Shown here in pieces: positions 47,236-54,607 of a DNA stretch of 64,000 bases; position 1 is the first letter of the stretch, and the number at the start of each line of letters is the position of its first letter. The translations under genes and the position numbers were made by a program. The notes beneath the pieces are model-generated. The model ran no database searches and was not told the origin of the DNA. It worked only from the letters and a program-made list of their open reading frames with translations. Location: contig CALJKW010000013.1 of NCBI GenBank assembly GCA_937980205.1, forward strand, positions 124,001-188,000, in the 5' to 3' direction. This stretch comes from an uncultured Myxococcales bacterium (GTDB taxonomy: Bacteria; Myxococcota; Myxococcia; Myxococcales; Myxococcaceae).

Positions 47236-48897
47236 TCAGGCGCTCGGCCGCATCCGCTGGTCGTCGCTGCCGTTGAACAGCGCCGCCCGCGGGTCGTTGG
47301 AGAGGTTGCGGCGCCGCTCGAGCTCTTCCTCGATCGGCCGCTCGGTGTAGTTCGCAGCGCGAGCGCGCCCGTCCTTCACTTCCTGTCCCCACGTGATGAG
47401 GTGGTGGCCCATCGTCGCGATGTAGACGAGGTGGTCGATGCGGCCCTCTTTGAGCAGCGCGCGGGCCATCTTCCAGAAGGCCGGCCGGTAGTTCGCGCCG
47501 AGGCCGAGCTTCACGAAGATGCTCACGATCGCGTGCAGCGCGAGGTGAAGGTTGCGCACGTTCACCTGGCCGAGCAGCGGCACCTTCTTGCGGTTCGGGT
47601 AGGTGTTCTCGATGTTGTACCGGTAGCGCGCGTGCAGGTTCTCGGGGTCGAAGACGTGCTCGACGACCTTTCTCCACTGCTCGACGACGACCCGCTCGGG
47701 CAGCTTGAAGACGACGTTCGACTCGTCGACGTCGGCGGTCTCGATGAGCCGACCTTCCTTCTGCAGGCGGCGGTAGAGCGGAGTCTTCGGCAGCGCGTAC
47801 AGCACGTTCACCGCGAGCAGGGGAATCTGCGCCTTGTCGATGAAGCGGATGATCTTGTCCGCCGCGTCCTCTCCGTCGGCGTCGAGGCCCAGGATGATGC
47901 CGGCGTGCAGCTCGATGCCGTACGAGTTGATGATCTTGATCGCCTCGAGGATCGGCATGCGCAGGTTCTGCTGCTTGTCGATGGCCTCGAGCGTCTCTTC
48001 TTCGGGGCTCTCGATGCCGAAGAAGATGTCGGTGAAGTAGGCCTCGCGCATCAGCTCGAGCACCTCTTTGTCCTGCGCGACGTTGAGCGTGAGCTCGGCC
48101 GCGAGGCGAATGGCGTAGTTGTGTTTCTTCTGCCATTCGATGAGGTGCGGCAGGAGCTCCTTCGCCGCCTTCTTGTTGCCGATGAAGTTGTCGTCGACGA
48201 AGTAGATCGCGCCGTGGGCTCCGGCGGCCATCAGCGCGTCGAGCTCTTCGACCATGCGCTTGGGCGACTTGAGGCGCGGGTTTCTGCCGTACAGCTCGGG
48301 GATGTCGCAGAACTCGCAGCGATACGGGCAGCCGCTCGACCACTGGATGTTCGAGGTGAAGTACTGCGAGAGCCGAATCTTGGTGTACGCGGGGATCGGA
48401 AAGTCTTCGAGATCGACGCGCTTGTCGGTCTTGAAGACGATCTGCTGCGGAGGCCGCGCGACGGTCTCGTCGAGCATCGCGACGAGCGCGTCGGTGGCGT
48501 CGCCGAGCTCTCCGCAGTGGAGATAGTCGTACATCGGGTAGTACTCGGGCGCGGCGCTGACCGACGGGCCGCCCAGCGCGCAGACCTTTCCGAAGGCGTG
48601 CGCGCGCTCGGCGATGGCGCCGACGCGACGCTTCTGCACATGCATGCTGGAGACGAGGATCGCGTCGGCCCAGCGCATCTCGTCGTCGGTCGGCTCGCGC
48701 ACGTTCTCGTCGACGAACTGAACGTCCCACGACTCGGGCAGGTACGCGGCGATGGTCAGCAGCCCCTGCGGAGGCATGAACGCCTTCACGTCGGGGAAGA
48801 ACTGGTAAGCGTGATGAAAGGTGCCGAAGACCTGCGAGTAGCGAGGGAAGACGCACAGGATGCGTCGATGGTTCCGGGGCTGGTGCTTCGTTCGCAA
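47236..48897 (-). CDS. B12-binding radical SAM protein with DUF4070-like tail
   Basis: 553 residues with a TTG start at 48897 and GGGGGAG just upstream. A cobalamin-binding Rossmann domain (ILCVFPRYSQVF, PPQGLLTIAAYLP, ALGGPSVSAAPEYY) covers residues 10-150. The radical SAM core has the 4Fe-4S site CPYRCEFC near residue 190 (SSGCPYRCEFCDIPELYG), YFVDDNF and GIESPEEETLEAI. The C-terminal 150 residues (VFKLPERVVVEQWRKVVEHVF, ALHAIVSIFVKLGL) resemble DUF4070. Such enzymes methylate or rearrange lipids and other substrates; the substrate cannot be read from the sequence. It is divergent from the histidine kinase at 49040. Confidence 0.85.
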   Translation of the reverse strand: MRTKHQPRNHRRILCVFPRYSQVFGTFHHAYQFFPDVKAFMPPQGLLTIAAYLPESWDVQFVDENVREPTDDEMRWADAILVSSMHVQKRRVGAIAERAHAFGKVCALGGPSVSAAPEYYPMYDYLHCGELGDATDALVAMLDETVARPPQQIVFKTDKRVDLEDFPIPAYTKIRLSQYFTSNIQWSSGCPYRCEFCDIPELYGRNPRLKSPKRMVEELDALMAAGAHGAIYFVDDNFIGNKKAAKELLPHLIEWQKKHNYAIRLAAELTLNVAQDKEVLELMREAYFTDIFFGIESPEEETLEAIDKQQNLRMPILEAIKIINSYGIELHAGIILGLDADGEDAADKIIRFIDKAQIPLLAVNVLYALPKTPLYRRLQKEGRLIETADVDESNVVFKLPERVVVEQWRKVVEHVFDPENLHARYRYNIENTYPNRKKVPLLGQVNVRNLHLALHAIVSIFVKLGLGANYRPAFWKMARALLKEGRIDHLVYIATMGHHLITWGQEVKDGRARAANYTERPIEEELERRRNLSNDPRAALFNGSDDQRMRPSA

Positions 48898-48939
48898 GGA
48901 CTCCCCCTCCAGGGAAGGTTGGTGTGGGTGCCGTTGATA

Positions 48940-48980
48940 TCACGCCACCGGGTGAAATCACCCCCGCGGGTGAAGCGTGA
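48940..48980. promoter_or_regulatory. Cluster of GGGTGA/TCACCC half sites
   Basis: In the 142-base gap between the divergent radical SAM and histidine kinase genes, overlapping inverted repeats follow each other: TCACGCC..GGGTGA, GGGTGA-AA-TCACCC and TCACCC-CCGC-GGGTGA, ending in GTGA. Alternating half sites at this density suggest an operator for a multimeric regulator controlling one or both genes. Confidence 0.5.
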
Positions 48981-49039
48981 CCCGGCGCGCCGCGTGTAGG
49001 GAGCGCGTCGTTCTCGGATCTTCCGTCAGGGCCTGATCC

Positions 49040-50857
49040 ATGCACCGCGGCCCCCGGCGGATGACCCTCGAGCGGCGTTGGCTGGGCATGGTGATCGGGC
49101 TCGTGGGGGTCAGCCTCGCGCTCATGATTCTGCTGGGCCACGGCATCGGCCGCTTCAACGCGGAATACAGCGCGAGGGGCTGGCTCAGCTCGACGTTGGG
49201 AGGCCCGCGCGCGCGCGTGCTCGAGCACACCTTCGACGACCTCGAGGGCCGCGTCGGGGCGATCTTCGAGCGTGAGGCGGCGGCACGCGCGCTCGACGAG
49301 CGAGACGTCGAGGCGCTCGCGGCCGCGTTGCCGCCTTCGGTGAGGTCGCGCTGGGTCGTATACGACCCTTCCACACGAGACCTGCGCAGCGCGCTCGCCG
49401 AGTGCGACGCCTTCCCCTCGCGGGACTTGCCGGCCGCCGGCCCCGCGCGCGCCATCGTCTGGTGCCGCCAGACGCCGGTGCTGTTGGCCCGCGCGCTCGA
49501 GGGTCGCGGCGGTGCGTCGCTGTGGCTCGCCGAGCCGCTCGGCCAGGCGTTCGTCGACGAGGTCAAGAGTGTCTCGCTGCACGAGATCGAGCTGTGGGGG
49601 CCGAACGGGACGATCGCCACCACGTACGCGCTCGAGGACGGCTCCCACCCGCTGAAGGCGGTGACGCCGCTCGACCGCTCGAAGCTCGCCGAGCCGGGCC
49701 CCCAGTTCGTCGAGCTCGAGCTCGACCTGGGCGGGCCGTACCGCGGGTACTTCCAGCAGGCCGAACCCGACGCCTGGGGCAAGCGGATGGCCGAGACCGG
49801 CCGACGGAACGTGCGGGTCTTCGCGTTCTCGCGCGAGCTCGACCCGACGCTCGCGCCGGCGGACCTGCGCATGGTGGCGGCGATTCCGTCGAGCCTGATG
49901 ATGCTCGGCCCCCGCATCTCGACGATGGCGATGCTCGCCATCGGTGCGCTGCTGCTGGTCGGCGTGGCGGTGCTGGCGCGAAGGCTGATCCGCATGGTGA
50001 GCCGGCCCCTCACCGAGCTCGAGCGCGCCGCGCGCGCCGCCGCCACCGGTGATGGAGACTTCCGCGTCCCCTCGAACAGCGGCACCTTCGAGCTGGCGAG
50101 CCTCAGCTCGTCGTTCATCGCCATCCTCTCGAAGGTCGAAGAGACGCAGCGCCGCGCGGCGCAGAGTGAGAAGATGGCGGCGCTCGGCACGCTCGCCGGC
50201 GGTGTGGCGCACGAGATCAACAACCCGCTCGGCGTCATCCTGGGCTTCGCGCAGGGCCTCGAGCGGCGGGTGCCCGAGGGCGACGGGCTGCGCATGCCGG
50301 TCACCTCCATCGTCCGCGAGGCCCTTCGCTGCAAGGCCCTCGTGCAGGAGCTGCTGGCCTTCTCGCGCGTCGGCAAGCGCACCGACGAGCCCATCGACGT
50401 GACCGCGGCGGTGCGGTCGAGCCTCTTGCTGCTCGGCGTGCGCGCCAAGACTCAAGGGGTCGAGATCGTCTCGAAGCTCGAGGACCCGCTGCCCCGGCTT
50501 CGTGGCAGCCAGACCCAGCTGCAGCAGGTCATCGTCAACCTCGGCACGAACGCGCTCGACGTGATGAAGAGCGGCGGCGCGCTCGAGGTACGCGCGTACG
50601 CCGAGGCGAACGACGTCGTGCTCGAGGTCGCGGACACCGGCAGCGGCATTCCGGCCGACATCCGCGGGCGAATCTTCGAGCCGTTCTTTACCACCAAGCC
50701 GGTGGGCGAAGGCACCGGCCTCGGGCTCTCGCTCGCGTACCAGATCTGCCAGCAGCACCACGGCCGCGTCGACGTCGCCTCGACCGGGCCGACCGGCACC
50801 GTGATGCGCGTCAGGCTGCCGGTGCCCCGAGCGCCGCAAGTGATGGTGGCTGCGTGA
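49040..50857 (+). CDS. Membrane sensor histidine kinase
   Basis: 605 residues. Membrane segments lie near 16-35 (LGMVIGLVGVSLALMILLG) and 295-315 (MAMLAIGALLLVGVAVLA), enclosing a periplasmic sensor region of about 255 residues without a recognised domain. A HAMP region follows (RLIRMVSRPLTELERAARAAATGDGDF), then HisKA with the phospho-His in GGVAHEINNPLGVILGF near residue 390, and a HATPase domain (NLGTNALDVMKSGG, ADTGSGIP, FEPFFTTKPVGEGTGLGLSL). The stop overlaps the GTG of a receiver gene, so the two form a phosphorelay pair. Confidence 0.93.
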   Translation: MHRGPRRMTLERRWLGMVIGLVGVSLALMILLGHGIGRFNAEYSARGWLSSTLGGPRARVLEHTFDDLEGRVGAIFEREAAARALDERDVEALAAALPPSVRSRWVVYDPSTRDLRSALAECDAFPSRDLPAAGPARAIVWCRQTPVLLARALEGRGGASLWLAEPLGQAFVDEVKSVSLHEIELWGPNGTIATTYALEDGSHPLKAVTPLDRSKLAEPGPQFVELELDLGGPYRGYFQQAEPDAWGKRMAETGRRNVRVFAFSRELDPTLAPADLRMVAAIPSSLMMLGPRISTMAMLAIGALLLVGVAVLARRLIRMVSRPLTELERAARAAATGDGDFRVPSNSGTFELASLSSSFIAILSKVEETQRRAAQSEKMAALGTLAGGVAHEINNPLGVILGFAQGLERRVPEGDGLRMPVTSIVREALRCKALVQELLAFSRVGKRTDEPIDVTAAVRSSLLLLGVRAKTQGVEIVSKLEDPLPRLRGSQTQLQQVIVNLGTNALDVMKSGGALEVRAYAEANDVVLEVADTGSGIPADIRGRIFEPFFTTKPVGEGTGLGLSLAYQICQQHHGRVDVASTGPTGTVMRVRLPVPRAPQVMVAA

Positions 50858-51228
50858 GGCGGCACGTGCTCGTGGCCGACGACGAGGCCGGCTTTCGCGA
50901 CCTCTTCGCGTTCGCGCTCGAACCGCTCGGCTGGCGCGTCACCGGGGTCGCCGACGGCGCCGAGGCGCTCGCGCAGGTCGCGACCCGCCCGTTCGACCTC
51001 GTCGTGCTCGACGAGCACATGCCGGGGCTGAACGGGCTCGACGCGCTCGACCAGATTCACGCGCTGATGCCCGACCTGCCGGTCGTGATGATGAGCGGCA
51101 GCAGCGACGCCCCGGCCCAGTTCGAGGCCGAGGCGTACGCCCGCGGCGCCGCAGGGTGTGTCTTCAAGCCCCTCGAGCTGCCGGAGCTCGTGGCGGCCGT
51201 CGAGCAGCACGCACCGGAAGGGAGCTGA
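50854..51228 (+). CDS. Stand-alone receiver protein
   Basis: 124 residues from GTG at 50854, overlapping the kinase stop as GTGA. Receiver motifs: VADDEAGFRDLF, phospho-Asp in VVLDEHMPGLNGLDAL, VVMMSGSSD, Lys in CVFKPLELPELV. No output domain. Probably the direct phosphoacceptor of the upstream kinase. The next gene starts one base after its stop. Confidence 0.9.
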   Translation: MRRHVLVADDEAGFRDLFAFALEPLGWRVTGVADGAEALAQVATRPFDLVVLDEHMPGLNGLDALDQIHALMPDLPVVMMSGSSDAPAQFEAEAYARGAAGCVFKPLELPELVAAVEQHAPEGS

Positions 51229-51229
51229 C

Positions 51230-52840
51230 ATGGGACAGGGAAGCGTTCTGGTGATCGACGACGAGCCGGGGCTGCTCGACGTGCTCGAGTGGGAGCTCAT
51301 CAGCTACGGCTATGACGTGCTCGCGGTCGGCAACGGCACCAGCGCCGTCGAGCTGCTGAAGCAGACCGACTTCGACGTCATCGTCTCCGACGTGCGCATG
51401 CCCGGCCTGTCGGGCCTCGACGTGCTGCGCATCTCGAAAGAGCTGTGCCCCGAGACCGAGGTGATCATCGTGACCGGGTACGCCGAGATGGAGACGGTCG
51501 TCGAGTGCGTTCGCGGCGGCGCCTTCGACTTCGTTCAGAAGCCCTTCAACCTGCCGAGCGTCATCGCCACCATCGGCCGTGCCGTCGAGCGCCGCAGCCT
51601 GCGCGCCTCGTCGAAGCTGTACGAGGCGAGCCTCGCGATCTCCGCCAATCGCGACCCGCAGAAGCTGCCGGAGCTCATTGCCGACAGCGCGATCAAGACG
51701 CTCGACGCCGACGCGGTGAGCCTCTGGCTGCCCTCAAAGGACAGCGTCTATCTCGCGCACCGCGCGACGCGGCCCGAGCGCGCCGACTGCCCGGTGCCCA
51801 TCAGCCCCGACGCGGTCGCGCGTATCGCGCGGCTCGGGCGGCCGAAGCTGCTGCCAGTCGATGCTGGCGGAGACGCCGAGCTGCAGATCGTCGGTTGCAC
51901 TGGCATTGTATACCCGCTGAAGGTGGGCGACCGGCTGGCCGGGGTGATGAGCATGAGCCGCTACGGCGCGAGCCGGCCCTTCCGCCGCGGAGACGTCGAG
52001 CGTGCCTCGGCGCTCGCCTCGCAGGTGCTGCTCGCGCTCGAGAACGTGCGGCTGACCACACAGGCCGCGTCCAGCGAGCGGCTCGCGACCATCGGCCAGC
52101 TCGCGGCCGGCGTCGCGCACGAGATCAACAACCCCGTCTCGTACGTGCTCTTGAGCCTCGAGGCCGTGACCGAGCTGTTGCCGGAGGTCTGCGCCGGCGC
52201 AGGCCCTGCGACGCGCGCCGAGCTCGAGCAGGCGCTCGCCGACGCCACCGAGGGCGCCGGTCGAATCCGCGACATCGTGGGAGACCTGAAGAACATGTCG
52301 CGCGCCGACGGCGCCACGCGCCGCCGCCTCGACGTGAACGAGGTGGTGCGGGCCGCGCTGCGCATCGCGGGCGCCGAGCTGAGGCACCGCACCGAGGTGA
52401 CGTGCGAGCTGGGTGAAGGCCTCTTCATCGAAGGAGACCCCGGAAGGCTCTCGCAGGTGCTCGTCAACCTGCTGGTCAACGCGGCGCACGCCATGGCGCA
52501 GCGCCCGGTCACGCAGAACATGGTGACCGTGAAGAGCTGGCGCGAGGGCGACAAGGTCCGCGTCTCGGTGAAGGACAACGGGCCCGGCATCGCCGCAGAG
52601 CACCAGCACCGCATCTTCGACGCGTTCTTCACCACCAAGGCGCCGGGCGTCGGCACGGGCCTGGGCCTGCCCATCAGCCGCGACATCGCGCGCGCTCACG
52701 GCGGAGACGTCGAGCTCTGCTCCACCCGCGGCGACGGCGCCTGCTTCACCGTCTCCTTGCCGGCGGTTCCCGCAGCGGCCGCCGCGCCGAAATCGGAAAT
52801 GCACGAACAACCCGCGAACGAAAAGCAGGCCGCCGCGTGA
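51230..52840 (+). CDS. REC-GAF-histidine kinase hybrid
   Basis: 536 residues from the ATG at 51230 (TGACATG junction with the previous gene). Order: receiver at 5-120 (VIDDEPGLLDVLEW, phospho-Asp in VSDVRMPGLSGLD, Lys in FVQKPFNLP); GAF at about 140-285 (LEASLAIS-like start, AVSLWLPSKDSVYLAHRATR); HisKA with phospho-His in GVAHEINNPVSYVLLSLEAV near residue 296; HATPase (NLLVNAAHAMAQRP, DNGPGIAAEH, FFTTKAPGVGTGLGLPIS). There are no membrane segments. A cytosolic kinase whose activity could be set by phosphorylation of its own receiver by the upstream membrane kinase. Confidence 0.93.
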   Translation: MGQGSVLVIDDEPGLLDVLEWELISYGYDVLAVGNGTSAVELLKQTDFDVIVSDVRMPGLSGLDVLRISKELCPETEVIIVTGYAEMETVVECVRGGAFDFVQKPFNLPSVIATIGRAVERRSLRASSKLYEASLAISANRDPQKLPELIADSAIKTLDADAVSLWLPSKDSVYLAHRATRPERADCPVPISPDAVARIARLGRPKLLPVDAGGDAELQIVGCTGIVYPLKVGDRLAGVMSMSRYGASRPFRRGDVERASALASQVLLALENVRLTTQAASSERLATIGQLAAGVAHEINNPVSYVLLSLEAVTELLPEVCAGAGPATRAELEQALADATEGAGRIRDIVGDLKNMSRADGATRRRLDVNEVVRAALRIAGAELRHRTEVTCELGEGLFIEGDPGRLSQVLVNLLVNAAHAMAQRPVTQNMVTVKSWREGDKVRVSVKDNGPGIAAEHQHRIFDAFFTTKAPGVGTGLGLPISRDIARAHGGDVELCSTRGDGACFTVSLPAVPAAAAAPKSEMHEQPANEKQAAA

Positions 52841-52869
52841 TTGAGGCGGTGGGGTTAGACTCGCGCGCC

Positions 52870-53382
52870 ATGACCCGGGCCTATCTGCTCTCGTTCCTCG
52901 CCCGGCAATACCTGGTGCTCAAGCAGGGCTTCGACGTCCGCTACAAGAACCCGTGGCTCGTGTGGGAGCCAGGTTCGTGGCGGGCGCCGCCGGCGAACGC
53001 GGGGGTCGCCGAGACACGCCTGCCCGGGCCCGGGACGATGCCCGCTCGTGCCGCGCCGGGCGACGCGCTGTGCTTCGAGCTGGCGCTCAAGTCCGACCGC
53101 AAGGAACCCCTGCGCATCGGCCGCGCCGACGAGAGCGAGCTCGTCATCTCCGACGCGACGGTGTCGCGCGAGCACTGCCTCTTGCGCCGCGACGACGGCG
53201 GCTGGTTCGTGAAGGCCTCGCCGTCGGTGAAGTCGCTCAAGGTGGGCGGCCGAACGTTGCCGGCCGGCACCGAGGCGAAGCTCGAGCCGGGCCAGACGCT
53301 CGACCTGGGCGAAGTGAAGCTCACCTTCCTCGACCCGAAGCGCTTCTGCGAGCGCGTGGCGTCGCAGGCTTCGAGGCTCTAA
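52870..53382 (+). CDS. FHA-domain protein
   Basis: 170 residues from the ATG at 52870; a GTG at 52837 that overlaps the previous stop as GTGA would give 181. The N-terminal 70 residues (MTRAYLLSFLARQYLVLKQGFD) have no known domain. The C-terminal FHA domain (PLRIGRADESELVISDATVSREHCLLRR) keeps Arg and Ser of the phosphothreonine pocket, although the usual STNG turn is PSVKSLKVGG. It probably binds a phosphorylated kinase or target. TAGACT at 52856-52861 lies eight bases before the ATG, which supports a separate promoter. Confidence 0.75.
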   Translation: MTRAYLLSFLARQYLVLKQGFDVRYKNPWLVWEPGSWRAPPANAGVAETRLPGPGTMPARAAPGDALCFELALKSDRKEPLRIGRADESELVISDATVSREHCLLRRDDGGWFVKASPSVKSLKVGGRTLPAGTEAKLEPGQTLDLGEVKLTFLDPKRFCERVASQASRL

Positions 53383-53388
53383 CCTGCC

Positions 53389-53487
53389 GCTCGCCTGAGT
53401 TGAGCACGGCGTGCACGCGACCCGCGTCTTTCGCCGCAGGGCATGATTCTCACGACGCGTGCGCGGAGGTGTTCAACTCAGGTGAGC
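53389..53487. repeat. Imperfect long inverted repeat after the FHA gene
   Basis: Arms at 53389-53407 (GCTCGCCTGAGTTGAGCAC) and 53469-53487 pair at 17 of 19 positions, starting seven bases after the FHA gene stop and 67 bases before the phosphate permease start. GC-rich sequence between the arms (GCGTGCACGCG, ACGCGTGCGCG) can also pair. It could end transcription of the signalling operon, or be a mobile palindromic repeat. Confidence 0.7.
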
Positions 53488-53553
53488 CGCGGAATAGGGC
53501 CCCTGACGCGGGGCGGCACGGCGCCCCGATGAGCCCCCGGTTACCGCTTCGGC

Positions 53554-54540
53554 ATGAGCCTCGCGCTCGCCGTCGTGTTGATTCTGGTACTGGGGGCGGA
53601 GCTGGTGAACGGCTGGACCGACGCGCCCAACGCGATCGCGACGACGGTGGGCACGCGCGCGCTGAAGCCGTGGCAGGCCGTGATCATGGCGGGCGTCTTC
53701 AACCTGTTCGGAGTGCTCTCGGGCAGCGCGGTGGCCGCCACCATCGGCAAGGGCATCGTCGACGCCTCGGCCGTCGACCTGTCGACGGTCGGCGCCGCGA
53801 TGGTCGCGATCATCGCGTGGTCGACGCTCGCCGCGCACCGCGGCATTCCCACCAGCGAGACGCACGCGCTCGTCGCCGGGCTCGCGGGCGCCGCGCTCGC
53901 CGCCGGAGGGCCCGACGCGCTCACGAGCTCGGGGTGGAAGAAGGTGCTCATCGGCCTCGTGCTCTCGACGGTCGTGGGCTTCACCGCGGGCCTCTTGTCG
54001 ATCTCCGCGGTGTCGTGGCTGTTCCGGTCTGCCGACCGGCGCCGCGTCGGCCCCGTCTTCCGCTGGCTGCAGATCGGCTCGTCGGCGTTCATGGCGTTCA
54101 GCCACGGCTCGAACGACGGGCAGAAGTTCATGGGCGCGTTCGCGCTCGCGCTCGTGCTCGGCGGAGTGCTCGAGACGTTCTCGGTGCCGCTCTACGTCAT
54201 GCTGCTCTGCGCCGGGGTGATGGCCGTCGGCACCTGCCTCGGCGGCTGGCGCATCATCCGCACGCTCGGCATGAAGCTCACCAAGCTCAGGCCGCACGAG
54301 GGGCTGGCTGCCGAGACCGCGGCGGGCCTGACCATCACGGTCGCCTCGACGCTCGGAGTGCCGCTCTCGACGACGCACACCATCTCGACGGCCATCATGG
54401 GCGTCGGCGTCGCGCACGGCCGGGGCGCGGTGCGCTGGCAGCTCGCGCGCGAGCTGGTCTGGGCGTGGGTCATCACGTTCCCCGCGTGCGCGGCCATCGG
54501 CTTCGCGGTGAGCCTCGCGCTGCAGGCGCTGCGGGCGTGA
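53554..54540 (+). CDS. pit: PiT-family inorganic phosphate permease
   Basis: 328 residues with about ten membrane segments. The duplicated PHO4 signatures are present: GWTDAPNAIATTVGTRAL near residue 20 and FSHGSNDGQKFMGAFALAL near 185, plus TSETHALVAGLAGAAL and STTHTISTAIMGVG. It imports phosphate, or metal-phosphate, with protons. The length is at the short end of the family. No PhoU-like gene lies beside it. Convergent with the GAF kinase gene. Confidence 0.92.
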   Translation: MSLALAVVLILVLGAELVNGWTDAPNAIATTVGTRALKPWQAVIMAGVFNLFGVLSGSAVAATIGKGIVDASAVDLSTVGAAMVAIIAWSTLAAHRGIPTSETHALVAGLAGAALAAGGPDALTSSGWKKVLIGLVLSTVVGFTAGLLSISAVSWLFRSADRRRVGPVFRWLQIGSSAFMAFSHGSNDGQKFMGAFALALVLGGVLETFSVPLYVMLLCAGVMAVGTCLGGWRIIRTLGMKLTKLRPHEGLAAETAAGLTITVASTLGVPLSTTHTISTAIMGVGVAHGRGAVRWQLARELVWAWVITFPACAAIGFAVSLALQALRA

Positions 54541-54607
54541 GGCGCGGTTCGAGGAGCGCGGCGCCTCGATGCGCTTCGACTCGGGCGGCCGCCGCGCAGC
54601 CGCCGCT

